Below, piece after piece: positions 34,065 through 43,342 of a stretch of 56,943 nt of DNA. Every line of letters begins with the position of its first letter. Positions within the stretch are counted from its first letter, which is position 1. A program made the translations under genes and the position numbers. Below the pieces are notes generated by a model that searched no databases, was not told the DNA's origin, and saw nothing but the letters and a program-made list of their open reading frames with translations. Origin of the DNA: Myxococcales bacterium (GTDB lineage Bacteria; Myxococcota; Myxococcia; Myxococcales; JAKAPL01). The DNA is taken from positions 1 through 56,943 of the forward strand of contig JAJXUD010000027.1 in NCBI GenBank assembly GCA_021783235.1, written 5' to 3'.

Positions 34065-34760
34065 ATGACACGTTCGTTCGGCAGCATCGTCGCCGCCTGC
34101 GCGCTCGTCGGCGCCAGCCTGGCGATCGCGGAGTCGACTCCGCCGAAGCGAGGCGACGCGACCGCCAAGCCAGAGTGGCTTCAGGCGAAGGCGAGCCCCG
34201 CGCAGAACCCGCTCGCGGCGCAGCTCGACCCGAAGGCCCGGGAGGTCGCGCTGGTCGCGAAGGTCGGCAAGGCGACCAAGGATCGCAAGGGTGGCCAGGG
34301 CGCCGATCCGACCGCCAAGGGTTCTCAGGGCCAGGCCTCGAACAGCCCGTCCGGCACCGCCGGCTCGATGGGCGGCGCCCTCGATCCGACGGCCCGGCAG
34401 ATTCGGCTCATCTCCAAGGTCGCGCAGGCGAACCAGGCGAAGCACGGCGAGGGGACCGATCCCACGAAAAACGGCCCGTCGACCTCGACCCGCGCCGCTT
34501 CGGGCCACCAGAATGGCCTCGCCGCTCAGCTGGATCCCGGCGCGCGCGCCCTGAAGGTGGCCGCGCAGGCCCGCGCGACCGCGATGCAGAAGAACAACGG
34601 TGGGCGCCCAGCCGAGGAGCCGCGTGGCGAGCGAGGCTTTTCGCGATCGGCGAGCCGCGCCGACCGGGCCGAGCGGCCGGCCGCCGCGGTGGGCATCCGG
34701 GGCATGACTCCGATGGAGCGCGCGACCGGCCGCTGCCACGGCCGGGGCGAGTGCTTCTAG
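34065..34760 (+). CDS. Exported low-complexity protein with three internal repeats
   Basis: A 231-residue product. The ATG at 34065 has a GAGGAGGAGA ribosome-binding site and begins a signal peptide (FGSIVAACALVGASLAIA). The mature part contains three imperfect units of about 45 residues, each with L-x-x-Q/A-LDP-x-A-R, a hydrophobic helix (VALVAKVGKA, IRLISKVAQA, LKVAAQARATA) and a Gly-rich loop often containing DPT. Rich in Ala, Lys, Gly and Gln; the tail is basic. No family recognised. Possibly a structural or surface-associated protein. Confidence 0.68.
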   Translation: MTRSFGSIVAACALVGASLAIAESTPPKRGDATAKPEWLQAKASPAQNPLAAQLDPKAREVALVAKVGKATKDRKGGQGADPTAKGSQGQASNSPSGTAGSMGGALDPTARQIRLISKVAQANQAKHGEGTDPTKNGPSTSTRAASGHQNGLAAQLDPGARALKVAAQARATAMQKNNGGRPAEEPRGERGFSRSASRADRAERPAAAVGIRGMTPMERATGRCHGRGECF

Positions 34761-34784
34761 CCGAGCCAGCCGATGGGCCTCCGT

Positions 34785-34811
34785 CCCTGCCGCGGCGGGA
34801 GGGCGGCAGGG
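34785..34811. terminator. Hairpin between convergent genes, possible terminator
   Basis: CCCTGCCGC (34785-34793) and GCGGCAGGG (34803-34811) form a perfect 9-bp stem with a 9-nt loop between the convergent 3' ends of the exported repeat protein and plsB. No T-tract follows on either strand, so intrinsic termination is unproven. Confidence 0.35.
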
Positions 34812-34838
34812 CGGGGGTCACACCCGCCCCATCCCTCA

Positions 34839-37424
34839 TCAGAAGAAGCGCTCGATCTGCTCGGCCAGGGCCGAGAGCTCGCCCGGGCGCGCGAGAAGCC
34901 GCTCCGGTAACCGCACCTTCTTTTCGCCGCTCGCCTCGAGCATTCCCGCCTCCTCGAGCCAGGCGAAGGCGTTCTCGATGTTCGGTCGGGAGAGCGACTC
35001 GGCCGCGACGAGCCGGCCGGCCAGGAACGCCGCCCTCCCCCGCTCGAGCGCGCGCCGAACGAGGTCGCGCTTCTCGAGCTCGTTCACGGAGAGCAGCTCC
35101 TGAAGCGAGTCGGCGGCGATCCAGTAGCTCTCGAGGTAGTCGCGCAGCAGGTTGCGCAAGAGCTCGAGCCGCTCGCGCGCGGCGATGGAGGCGGGCCGCA
35201 GCCGCGCCGAACGGGGAGACTCGACGAGCCCGAGGGCGACGCAGAGCTCCACCGTCTCGTCGAAGATCTGCGAGAACGACGCCCCGATTCCTGAGGCCGG
35301 CTCCGCCGGCCGACGGGCGCCCCCCGGAGGGGGAAGCACCTGGTACACGAACTCGAGCTTGAAGAGGCGCGAGAGCCAGAGGGTCCGAGCGCGCGCGTCC
35401 TCGACCGCGGGCGCCCCCTCGCGGAACGAGAGCAGCGTCGTGGCGAGGAGCGCCGGCGCGACGAAGTGCTGGAGCAGGTTGTTCTTGTAGAAGCCGAGCT
35501 GAGCCCGCTTCTCCTCGACGGCCGCGTAGTACGTCTCGCCCGAGGCGGTGAGCGCCCGGACGGCCCCGTCGCGGACGAGCAGCTCCACGGCCTCGCGGAT
35601 GGGGCCGTCGGCAAGCGGATCGCAGGACGCCTCGGGCAGGACCCGCGAGAGACGCGAGCCGATCCGCTCGGCCGCGTTGCGCAAGAAGAGGATCCGCTCG
35701 GCCATCTCCCGGCTCGAGAGGCCGCGCCGGTCGTGGGCGAGCAGCGAGGCGGCCACCAGCGCCGCCGGGGTCACCGTCGAGGCGCGGGCGATGCCGTAGA
35801 CGATCCGGTGTGCCAGCACCTGAACCAGCGCCCGCCGCGCCTCCGGCGTGTGGCTGACGGGATCGACGCCGCGCTCCCCGAAGAAGTCGCGCAGCGAGAT
35901 CGGCTCCTCCACCTGCAGGTAGATCCGGCCGTAGCGCGAGCGGAGCACCCTCGGGGTCTGGAGGAGCCCACGCACGTCCTCCTTCCGCTTCTCGCCGCCG
36001 GCGAGCTCCGAGGCGTAGGCGCCGCCCTCCACGATCTTCTCGTAGTCGATGGCGACGGGGACGAACGAGACGTCCTCCGACGCGCCCTCGACCCACGCGT
36101 CGACCTCCATCGAGAGGAGCCCGAGCTTCGGCTGCAGGAGCTTGCCGGTGCGGCTGCGGCCGCCCTCGATGAAGAACTCCTGGGTGAAGCCGTCGCGCAT
36201 GAGCCGCTTCACGTAGGCGCGGAAGACCGCGCCGTAGAGCCGGTCGCCCTTGAACGACCGGCGCAGGAAGAAGGCCCCGCTCATCCGGAAGAGCTGGCCG
36301 AGCGGGAAGAACGAGAGGTTCTGCCCGGCGGCGACGTGCGGCGGCGTCATGCCGGCGTCGTAGAGGACCTTCGGAAGGATGAGGTAGTCGATGTGCGACT
36401 TGTGGCTCGGACAGAAGATCACCGCCGACTTCGAGGCGGCGCGCCGGATCCGCTCGATCCCCTGCCGGTCGACCTCGATGCCGTCGTAGATGCGGCCGAA
36501 GACGACGTCGAGCGCGGGCTTGAAGACCTCGACCGCGGTCGGGCTGTAGTGAGCCGCGATCTCCCCGATGATCTCCCGCGACCTCGCCTCGAGCTCGGCC
36601 TTCGACTTCCCCTCCTCCTCGGCGAGCTTGTCCACCGTCTTCTGGAGCGTCCGGTCGCGCAGCACCTCGGCGACGACGCGGTCGGGGCTCTTGAGCCGCG
36701 GGCCGGTGACGACGCGGGCCTCGCGGGCGAGGTGGTGCCAGAGCGCCCCGCGCACCTTGCGGGCGATGAGCGCGTCCGGCACGCCAGACCCCTGCTGGTC
36801 GCAGAACTCGAGGAGATCGATGGCCGCGCCGACCTTCGCGAAGGCGTGCCGGTAGTTGTAGAGAAAGGCACCCGCCGTCCGCAGCGGATTCGGCGAGTCC
36901 GGCGAGCCGAGGAGCCGCTGGATCAGGCTCCCTTGCAGGCTCCCGGGGTTGCGCTCCCAGACGAGCACCTGGGGGACCAGGAAGACGGGCCGGCGCGACT
37001 CGCGGACGCGCCGCACGAGCTCGGGGAACGGGTCCTCCTCGGAGGCGGCGCCGCGCCGCGGGCCGAAGACCTCCGGGCGGCGCAGGAAGACGAGCGCGCT
37101 CTGGCCGGCGAGGGCCACCGCGGAGAGCTCGCTCCCGTCCACCGAGCGGACGCCGGCAAGCCCGGTCGCGATCGGCCCCCCGTCGAGGCCGTGGACCGCG
37201 CGCGCGAGCGGCAGGCCGCGCAGCGCGTAGGCGTGGTTGAAGTAGGCGATGTTCAGCGCCCCGGCCGAGCGCATGACGTAGACGAGCGTCCCGCGCCGCG
37301 CGAGCGCCTTGAGATCCGGGAGCCGCTCCTCGGGGAAATGAACCGCCCGGAACAGCGGCGCCAGCAGCGGCGGGACTGGCGGCGCTTGCGAGGACGGCGG
37401 CACGTCGGTCACGGGTCGGCGCAT
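34839..37424 (-). CDS. plsB: Glycerol-3-phosphate 1-O-acyltransferase (PlsB family)
   Basis: An 861-residue PlsB-type enzyme, which acylates sn-glycerol 3-phosphate with acyl-CoA or acyl-ACP at the inner membrane, the first step of phospholipid synthesis. The acyltransferase blocks are CPSHKSHIDY with the HX4D pair H341/D346, GAFFLRRSF (about 384-391) and FIEGGRSRTGK (418-428). Length is normal for PlsB (E. coli about 807 residues), with an N-terminal Pro-rich extension. The ATG at 37424 has a G-rich ribosome-binding site. It lies 56 bp downstream of the hybrid kinase on the same strand. Confidence 0.95.
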   Translation of the reverse strand: MRRPVTDVPPSSQAPPVPPLLAPLFRAVHFPEERLPDLKALARRGTLVYVMRSAGALNIAYFNHAYALRGLPLARAVHGLDGGPIATGLAGVRSVDGSELSAVALAGQSALVFLRRPEVFGPRRGAASEEDPFPELVRRVRESRRPVFLVPQVLVWERNPGSLQGSLIQRLLGSPDSPNPLRTAGAFLYNYRHAFAKVGAAIDLLEFCDQQGSGVPDALIARKVRGALWHHLAREARVVTGPRLKSPDRVVAEVLRDRTLQKTVDKLAEEEGKSKAELEARSREIIGEIAAHYSPTAVEVFKPALDVVFGRIYDGIEVDRQGIERIRRAASKSAVIFCPSHKSHIDYLILPKVLYDAGMTPPHVAAGQNLSFFPLGQLFRMSGAFFLRRSFKGDRLYGAVFRAYVKRLMRDGFTQEFFIEGGRSRTGKLLQPKLGLLSMEVDAWVEGASEDVSFVPVAIDYEKIVEGGAYASELAGGEKRKEDVRGLLQTPRVLRSRYGRIYLQVEEPISLRDFFGERGVDPVSHTPEARRALVQVLAHRIVYGIARASTVTPAALVAASLLAHDRRGLSSREMAERILFLRNAAERIGSRLSRVLPEASCDPLADGPIREAVELLVRDGAVRALTASGETYYAAVEEKRAQLGFYKNNLLQHFVAPALLATTLLSFREGAPAVEDARARTLWLSRLFKLEFVYQVLPPPGGARRPAEPASGIGASFSQIFDETVELCVALGLVESPRSARLRPASIAARERLELLRNLLRDYLESYWIAADSLQELLSVNELEKRDLVRRALERGRAAFLAGRLVAAESLSRPNIENAFAWLEEAGMLEASGEKKVRLPERLLARPGELSALAEQIERFF

Positions 37425-37480
37425 GTTCCCTCCCCCCCGGGGAGAGCGGTACCACGAAAGCGCGGCGCGGGCCTAACGCT

Positions 37481-39313
37481 TCAGCGCGGCCGGGCGGGCC
37501 GGCCGATCTGCCCCGCGATGCCCTCGAGCAGGCGCGGAAAATTGAGCGGCTTCTCGTAGACGCCCGCGACCTCCTCGCCGGGGGCGATCCGGTCGATGCC
37601 CGCGGCGGCGTCGATCGCCCCCGAGATGACGAAGACGGGCAGGTCGCGCAGCGCGGGCTCTTTGCGGATGCGGCGCAAGAGCAGCCTGCCGTCGAGGTCG
37701 GGCATGTGCAGGTCGAGCAGCATGAGGGACGGCCGGCGCTTCTCGAGCGCCGCCACTGCGTCGTTGCCGCCCGACACCGCCTGGACGTCGTAGCCCTCCT
37801 GCTCGAGCACGAGCTCGAGCGCCGAGCGGCAGTCGGCGTCGTCCTCGACGAGCAGGATCGTCCCGTCGCCGCCGGCGCGGCGCCGCTCCGCCGCGCCCTC
37901 CGTCCGTTCCCCCGGCGCGGCGACGCCCGCGAAGAGCGGCAGGTCGATGGTGGCGACGGTGCCCTTCCCGATCTCGCTCGACAGTTCGATGCGGCCGCCG
38001 TGCCGATCGACGACCTGCCGCACGATGGCGAGGCCGAGCCCCACGCCGACGCCGCGGCCCGTCGGCGAGAGGTCGAGCTCGATGAAGCGGTCGAAGACGT
38101 GGGCGAGGTCGTGCTTCGAGATCCCCTGCCCCGTGTCCTTCACCGTGACGCGCGCCACCGTCTCCCGACTTCCGGCGGCGATGGTGACGCGGCCGCCGCG
38201 ATGGCTGTAGCGGACGGCGTTGTCCACGACGTTCAGGAGCGCGTCGGTGAGCCGGTCGCGGTTGCCGCGCACGAAGGCCTCGTGGCCCGGCTCGAGCGCG
38301 ACCTTGACCCCCTGCTCGGAGGCGAAGGGGGCGATGGTGAGCAGCGCCTCCTGGACGAGCGCGCGCAGCCCAATCGGCTTCGGGTCGAGCTCCATCCGGC
38401 CGGCCTGCAGCCGGCTCGCGAGCACGAGGTCGTGGATGAGCCGCTGGATCCGCTCGGTGTTGCGCAGGCAGACCTCGACCACCTCGCGCTGCCCGCCCGA
38501 GAGCTGGCCCAGCTCCTCGCCCTTGAGCAGGAGCGCGAGGTAGCTCTTGACGGTGGAGAGGGGTGTCCGCAGCTCGTGAGAGATGGTGCCGAGCGCCTCG
38601 TCCCGGTTCTTCGCGAGCGAGCGGGTACCCGCGAGCGCGGTCTCGAGATCCCGGCTGCGGCGCAGCGCCTCGTCGCGCAGCCGCGCGATCTCCACGGCGG
38701 CGGCCGCCTGGGCGCCGAGCGCCAGGAGCAGGTCGGTTTCGGCGTCGCCGGGGGAGTCGCCGCGCTCGAAGGCGGGCTGGATCAGGCCGAGCACGCCGAG
38801 GCAGCGGCCGCTCGCGAGCATCGGGATCGCCACGGTGCGGCGCGAGTCCTTGCCGGGTCCCGCCGGGGTCGCCGGCCGGCTCGAGGCGCGGCGGCGGGCG
38901 GCGGCGAGGGCGAGGAGCGGGTCGTCGATCTTGACCCGGCCGCCGCGCCTCCGATCGGGCGCGCTCGACCAGGCGAGGGCCGGCTTGCCCGTGGCGTAGG
39001 CCTCGCCGAAGGGGCCATCACCGGGGACCGCGGCCGCCACGAGCGGGTCGGCCCGACCGCGCACCGAGGCGACGGCGAGCTGGCCCGAGATTGGATCGAA
39101 GAGGAGGATGAAGCTCGTCCGGGCCTGGAAGACGCGGCCGACCACGGCGAGCTGCCTCTTGAGCGCCGTCGCGAGCGGCAGCCCGACCGAGCCGCCGAGA
39201 TCCGAGAGGGCGCGCGCGTCGCGGGCCCTCCGCGACTGGAGGTCCTCGAGCCTCGCCGCGAGGTCGTCGCGCGGGCCTCCCCTTGGCCCCCCCGGTGGGC
39301 GGACGGAAGGCAT
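37481..39313 (-). CDS. Hybrid histidine kinase: GAF-HisKA-HATPase-REC
   Basis: A 610-residue soluble sensor kinase. A GAF-like domain (about 45-215: FILLFDPISGQLAV, GPFGEAYATGKPALAW, RTVAIPML...LGVLGLIQP) is followed by HisKA with H246 in SHELRTPL. The HATPase domain has the N box DALLNVVDNAVRYS, G1 DTGQGIS and G2 GVGVGLGLAIV. A receiver with D534 (LLDLHMPD) and K588 (EKP) closes the protein. No transmembrane segment, so it senses a cytoplasmic or membrane-proximal signal. No separate response regulator is adjacent; it may signal through its own receiver. Confidence 0.92.
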   Translation of the reverse strand: MPSVRPPGGPRGGPRDDLAARLEDLQSRRARDARALSDLGGSVGLPLATALKRQLAVVGRVFQARTSFILLFDPISGQLAVASVRGRADPLVAAAVPGDGPFGEAYATGKPALAWSSAPDRRRGGRVKIDDPLLALAAARRRASSRPATPAGPGKDSRRTVAIPMLASGRCLGVLGLIQPAFERGDSPGDAETDLLLALGAQAAAAVEIARLRDEALRRSRDLETALAGTRSLAKNRDEALGTISHELRTPLSTVKSYLALLLKGEELGQLSGGQREVVEVCLRNTERIQRLIHDLVLASRLQAGRMELDPKPIGLRALVQEALLTIAPFASEQGVKVALEPGHEAFVRGNRDRLTDALLNVVDNAVRYSHRGGRVTIAAGSRETVARVTVKDTGQGISKHDLAHVFDRFIELDLSPTGRGVGVGLGLAIVRQVVDRHGGRIELSSEIGKGTVATIDLPLFAGVAAPGERTEGAAERRRAGGDGTILLVEDDADCRSALELVLEQEGYDVQAVSGGNDAVAALEKRRPSLMLLDLHMPDLDGRLLLRRIRKEPALRDLPVFVISGAIDAAAGIDRIAPGEEVAGVYEKPLNFPRLLEGIAGQIGRPARPR

Positions 39314-39434
39314 TGGAATGGTCGAGGATTAGGGACGCGGCTGGGGGCTGTCAAGCAGCCCTTCCCGTGACTCCTTCGTCCGCACCCCGCCCAGGGTCCA
39401 TCCGGGCCCGAGGGGCATCCTCCGGCCGCGCGGG

Positions 39435-40367
39435 CTACCGCCGCTCGGCGCTCGGCTCTACGACGCGCCAGAGGACGAGCCGCTCGGGGAAGGCGTGGAT
39501 CGCCTGATCGCCGAGCCAGAGGGCCACGGCGGCGAGCGGCACCGCGCAGACGAGGTCGATGCCGTAGTGGAAACGACAGGCGACCGTCGCCGTGATGAGG
39601 CCGAGGCCGATGGGCAGGACGACCCAGAAGAACGGGCGGATGCGCCGCCGGGTCTCCCAGAGGACCATGAGAGTGAGCGCGGTGTGGCCCGAAGGGAAGC
39701 AGTCGCGCAAGAACGGGCTATGGCGGAACGCCTCGGCGAGCCGGCCCGCCCAGAGCAGCCCAACGATGGGGCCGTGGAACGCGCCCGCGAGCTCGAAGCG
39801 AGGGCCGATGGCGGGGACGAGCAGGTAGCAGACGAAGTTCAGGACGCTGAAGATGGTGACCGACGCCGCCCAACGGTCGAAGGCGAGGTCGTCGTGCCTG
39901 CGGATGAAGTAGACGCCGACGAGGACGGGCCAGAGGAAGTAGCTCGCGTAGCAGGCCATCAGGACGTCGTTCATCCAGGGCCGCAGGTGGGGTTCGAGCC
40001 AGACCGAGGGCTGGACGCCGAAGAGGAAACGGTCGATCTGCTGGAGCCGGGCGTCCGCGAGCGTCGGGTGGAGCAGGTCGCAGAGCGGGCCGAGCTGGCT
40101 GTAGAGCACGAGGAAGGCGACGCCGGGGAAGAGATCGGCCACGACGCCGGCGACGCGGCTTTCGAGGCGGGCCTCCGCCCAGCGGAACGCGAGCGGCGTG
40201 GCCGCCACGAAGAAAAAGGCGAGGGTCGAGGCCTCCCAGCCCGACGGGCGGCCGTACCAGAGGATGGCGGGGCCGAGCAGGCCGGCAAACGCCAGCACGA
40301 GATCGGCCGGGCGCACGGGGAGGGCCACCTCCGTCCGCTCCCGAGCCTCCTGTCTCGACGACGCCAT
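39435..40367 (-). CDS. PAP2-superfamily phosphatase / lipid phosphotransferase
   Basis: A 310-residue membrane protein with about six or seven hydrophobic segments. PAP2 motif 2 is CFPSGHTA (223-230) and motif 3 is RFHYGID (265-271) with catalytic H267 and D271. Motif PAIGPR (185-190) precedes them. The arrangement of GPR, PSGHT and HYGID resembles the PAP2_3 group that contains the inositol phosphorylceramide synthase AUR1. It is divergent from serine palmitoyltransferase, so a transfer of a head group onto ceramide is a reasonable inference. Ordinary phosphatidate or undecaprenyl-phosphate phosphatase is the alternative. A TTGACG-N18-TATTCA promoter is directly upstream. Confidence 0.85.
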   Translation of the reverse strand: MASSRQEARERTEVALPVRPADLVLAFAGLLGPAILWYGRPSGWEASTLAFFFVAATPLAFRWAEARLESRVAGVVADLFPGVAFLVLYSQLGPLCDLLHPTLADARLQQIDRFLFGVQPSVWLEPHLRPWMNDVLMACYASYFLWPVLVGVYFIRRHDDLAFDRWAASVTIFSVLNFVCYLLVPAIGPRFELAGAFHGPIVGLLWAGRLAEAFRHSPFLRDCFPSGHTALTLMVLWETRRRIRPFFWVVLPIGLGLITATVACRFHYGIDLVCAVPLAAVALWLGDQAIHAFPERLVLWRVVEPSAERR

Positions 40368-40374
40368 CGATGGC

Positions 40375-40404
40375 TGAATACCGCCGCCGTCACCAAATCG
40401 TCAA
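40375..40404 (-). promoter_or_regulatory. Promoter of the PAP2 gene; leaderless transcript expected
   Basis: On the minus strand TTGACG (40404-40399), 18 bp, TATTCA (40380-40375). The ATG at 40367 follows after 7 nt, implying no 5' leader. Confidence 0.5.
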
Positions 40405-40498
40405 GCGGTCGCCCCGAATCCGCCTCGAGGGCCCGAGCGCTTGCCTTCCTGAATCGATCCGAGGGCCTTTCGGACGGATTGGGGGCCTTGGCCGTCGT

Positions 40499-40527
40499 TT
40501 GACACGCCGTTCCAGACTCATTATATC
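40499..40527 (+). promoter_or_regulatory. Sigma-70-type promoter of the sphingolipid operon
   Basis: TTGACA (40499-40504), 17 bp, TATATC (40522-40527): a perfect -35, a good -10 and ideal spacing, about 60 nt upstream of the serine palmitoyltransferase ATG. It is divergent from the PAP2 promoter. About 100 bp separate the two. Confidence 0.65.
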
Positions 40528-40588
40528 GCGAGACCCACGGGCTCCCGCTGCCCTCTCGGCACGAGCCCCTCCCCAGCGAGGCCCACAG

Positions 40589-42145
40589 ATGGCGGACGTC
40601 TTCGACAAAGCCTACGAATGGAAGGAGGCGCGCGTCGCGCGGGTCTCCGGGCTCTATCCCTTTTTCAAGGCGATCGCCGAGAACGCCGGCACCGAGGTGG
40701 TCATCGACGGCAAGAAGACCATCATGGTCGGCGCGAACAGCTACCTCTCGCTCTCGACCCACCCGAAGGTGAAGGCGGCGGCGGTGGCGGCGGTGCAGCG
40801 TTACGGCGCCTCCTGCTGCGGCAGCCGCTTCGCGAACGGGACCCTCGAGCTGCACGAGGAGCTCGAGCGCAAGCTCGCGAAGCACATGCGCAAGGAGTCC
40901 GCGCTCTGCTTCACGACGGGCTTCACGACGAACCTCGGCACGATCAGCGCGATGCTCGGCCGGCACGACATCGCCATCTCCGACCGGGGCAACCACGCCT
41001 CCCTGATGGACGGCCTGCAGCTCACCTTCGCGGACTCGCTCAAGTACAAGCACAACGACATGGCGGATCTGGAGAAGAAGCTCCAGGCGGCCGACAAGGA
41101 CGCGGGCAAGCTCCTCATCACCGACGGCGTCTTCTCCATGGAGGGCGACCTCGCCGATCTGCCCGGCATCGTCGCGCTCAAGAAGAAGTACGGCTTTCGC
41201 ATCATGGTGGACGACGCGCACGGCCTTGGCGTCATGGGAAAGAACGGCCTCGGGACGGGCGAGCACTTCGGGCTCCACGACGAGGTCGACCTCATCATGG
41301 GGACCTTCTCGAAGAGCTTCGGCTCGATCGGCGGCGTCATCGCCGGCGAGCGCGACGTGGTCGACTGGATCAAGCACCGCGCTCGTACCATGATCTTCGC
41401 GGCCTCGATGAGCCCCGCGAACGTCGCGGCGGTGCTCGCCTCGCTCGAGGTCATCGAGAGCGAGCCGGAGCGGCGGCAGCGGCTCTGGCAAGTCGCCGAC
41501 CGGATGCGCAAGGCGTTCCAGGACATGGGTTTCAACACCGGAGTCTCCTGCACACCCATCATCCCGATCCTGGTCGGCGAGCAGATGAAGACCTTCAGCC
41601 TCTGGAAGAGCCTCCTCGAGGCGGGCGTCTTCACGAACGCCGTCATCCCCCCGGCGGTGGAGCCGGGCCGCTCCATGCTGCGGACGAGCTACCAGGCGGC
41701 GCACACCGAGGAGCAGCTCGACCAGGTGCTCGACGCCTTCGAGACCATCGGCAAGAAGCTCGGCATCATCGAGCGCAAGCGGCCCTCGACGATGTTGCCC
41801 CTCACCGTCGCCCTCCGGCAGCCTGCCGCGACCGAGGCCGTCCCCGCGCCGATGCCCATCGCCGCGAACGGCGCCTCGAGTGGCCTGCGCTTCCCCCTTC
41901 CCGGCATCCCCTCGCGGCTGAAGGAGGTACGCAACCGGCTCGACGCCGCCTGGTCGCTCACCGGGCTGCCGCCGATGGACCTCGACCGGCTGCAGCGCCA
42001 GGGACAGGCGACGCTCGAGAAGGTGCGCGACGCCATGGAGGCCGTCACGTTCCGCGCGGTCAGCTTCAATCCCGAAGAGCTCGCCGCGATGCCGAAGAAG
42101 ATCCTCTCGCGGGTGCGGCGCAACGGCACGAACGGACACGGGTAG
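40589..42145 (+). CDS. spt: Serine palmitoyltransferase-like PLP enzyme with C-terminal extension
   Basis: A 518-residue alpha-oxoamine synthase, expected to condense serine with a fatty acyl thioester to 3-ketosphinganine. PLP-fold motifs: NHASLMDG (H136), DDAHGLGVMG (D208/D209-A-H211) and the PLP lysine K242 in GTFSKSFGSIGG. The core ends near 395, as in other family members (about 400 residues). The remaining 120 residues are Pro/Ala-rich and then helical (LDRLQRQGQATLEKVRDAM), absent from classical enzymes. The gene order with ceramide synthase and ceramide reductase makes serine palmitoyltransferase more likely than 8-amino-7-oxononanoate synthase or KBL. The operon promoter is upstream. 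Confidence 0.88.
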   Translation: MADVFDKAYEWKEARVARVSGLYPFFKAIAENAGTEVVIDGKKTIMVGANSYLSLSTHPKVKAAAVAAVQRYGASCCGSRFANGTLELHEELERKLAKHMRKESALCFTTGFTTNLGTISAMLGRHDIAISDRGNHASLMDGLQLTFADSLKYKHNDMADLEKKLQAADKDAGKLLITDGVFSMEGDLADLPGIVALKKKYGFRIMVDDAHGLGVMGKNGLGTGEHFGLHDEVDLIMGTFSKSFGSIGGVIAGERDVVDWIKHRARTMIFAASMSPANVAAVLASLEVIESEPERRQRLWQVADRMRKAFQDMGFNTGVSCTPIIPILVGEQMKTFSLWKSLLEAGVFTNAVIPPAVEPGRSMLRTSYQAAHTEEQLDQVLDAFETIGKKLGIIERKRPSTMLPLTVALRQPAATEAVPAPMPIAANGASSGLRFPLPGIPSRLKEVRNRLDAAWSLTGLPPMDLDRLQRQGQATLEKVRDAMEAVTFRAVSFNPEELAAMPKKILSRVRRNGTNGHG

Positions 42146-42157
42146 GAGGAGGTCGAC

Positions 42158-43342
42158 ATGGCTCCAGAGGCCGCGCGCGCAATGCCCGAGATCCCCGCCC
42201 CCTACCAGAGCGACGTCTCGGTGGAGCCGGTTCGCGGGCCCAGGGATCTCGACCACTTCGTCAAGCTCCAATGGCAGATCTACCAGGGCGACCCGCACTG
42301 GGTCGCACCGCTCCTGATGGAGCGGCGCGACTTCTTGAACCCGCGCAAGAACCCCTTCTACCGGCACGGGGTCGTCGAGCTCTTCCTGGCGCGCCGGCAG
42401 GGTCAGGTCGTCGGCCGCATCGCGGCCGTCGAGGACCGCAACTACAACGAGTTCCACGGCACCAACCAGGGCGCCTTCGGCCTCTTCGAGTGCATCGACG
42501 ATCCCGACGTCGCGCAGGCGCTCCTCTCGGCCGCCGAGGCCTGGATCCAGGCGCGCGGGCTCTCATCCGTGATGGGCCCGCTGTCGTTCTCGACGAACTA
42601 CGAGTGCGGCCTGCTCGTCGACGGCTTCGACCGCGACCCCGCCGTGATGATGGCCTACAACCCGCGTTACTACCGGGCACTGATCGAGGGGGCTGGCTAC
42701 CGGAAGGCGAAGGACCTCTGGGCCTTCTGGGTCGACGCCCAGAAGGAGCCCGACGCGAAGGTCGCCCGCGTCGCAGACAAGATCCGGGCGAAGCAGGGGA
42801 TCGTCGTCCGGCCGGCGAACTTGAAGAACTTTTCGGCCGAGGTCGCGCTCCTCAAGAAGGTCTACAACGCCGCCTGGGAGAAGAACTGGGGCTTCGTCCC
42901 CTTCACCGACGAGGAGTTCGACCACCTCGCGAAGGACATGAAGCAGATCGTGAAGCCCGAGCTCCTGCTCATCGCCGAGGTGGCCGGCGAACCGGTGGCC
43001 TTCTCGATGTCACTCCCCGATGCGAACCAGGCGCTCAAGCACGCGAAGGGGCGGCTCTTTCCGACAGGGCTCGTGAAGCTGCTCTACTATGCGAACAAGA
43101 TCGATCAGGCGCGGCTCATCACGCTCGGGATCGTGCCGGGCTACCGGCGGCGCGGCCTCGACGCGATCCTGACGCTCGAGACCCTGCGGGCGGCGCGCCG
43201 GCTCGGCTACCGCGGGGGCGAGATCTCCTGGACGCTCGAGGACAACGACCTCGTCAACCGGGCGATCGAGTCGTTCGGCGGAGAGAAGACCAAGACCTAC
43301 CGCGTCTACGAAAAGGCCCTCGCCGAGGGCTCCGCTCGATGA
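42158..43342 (+). CDS. GNAT-fold N-acyltransferase, candidate bacterial ceramide synthase (bCerS)
   Basis: A 394-residue product with GGAGGAGG 6 nt before the ATG. The conserved N-terminal stretch is QIYQGDPHWVAPLL, followed by NPFYRHGVVELFLARR, GPLSFSTNYECGLLVDGFD and NPRYYRALIE. The C-terminal GNAT part has RLITLGIVPGYRRRGLDAIL. Proteins of this type, often annotated GNAT, were shown in Caulobacter crescentus to acylate sphingoid bases (bCerS). Here the gene lies 12 nt after serine palmitoyltransferase and overlaps the reductase (ATGA), which supports the same role. Substrate chain length is unknown. Confidence 0.82.
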   Translation: MAPEAARAMPEIPAPYQSDVSVEPVRGPRDLDHFVKLQWQIYQGDPHWVAPLLMERRDFLNPRKNPFYRHGVVELFLARRQGQVVGRIAAVEDRNYNEFHGTNQGAFGLFECIDDPDVAQALLSAAEAWIQARGLSSVMGPLSFSTNYECGLLVDGFDRDPAVMMAYNPRYYRALIEGAGYRKAKDLWAFWVDAQKEPDAKVARVADKIRAKQGIVVRPANLKNFSAEVALLKKVYNAAWEKNWGFVPFTDEEFDHLAKDMKQIVKPELLLIAEVAGEPVAFSMSLPDANQALKHAKGRLFPTGLVKLLYYANKIDQARLITLGIVPGYRRRGLDAILTLETLRAARRLGYRGGEISWTLEDNDLVNRAIESFGGEKTKTYRVYEKALAEGSAR

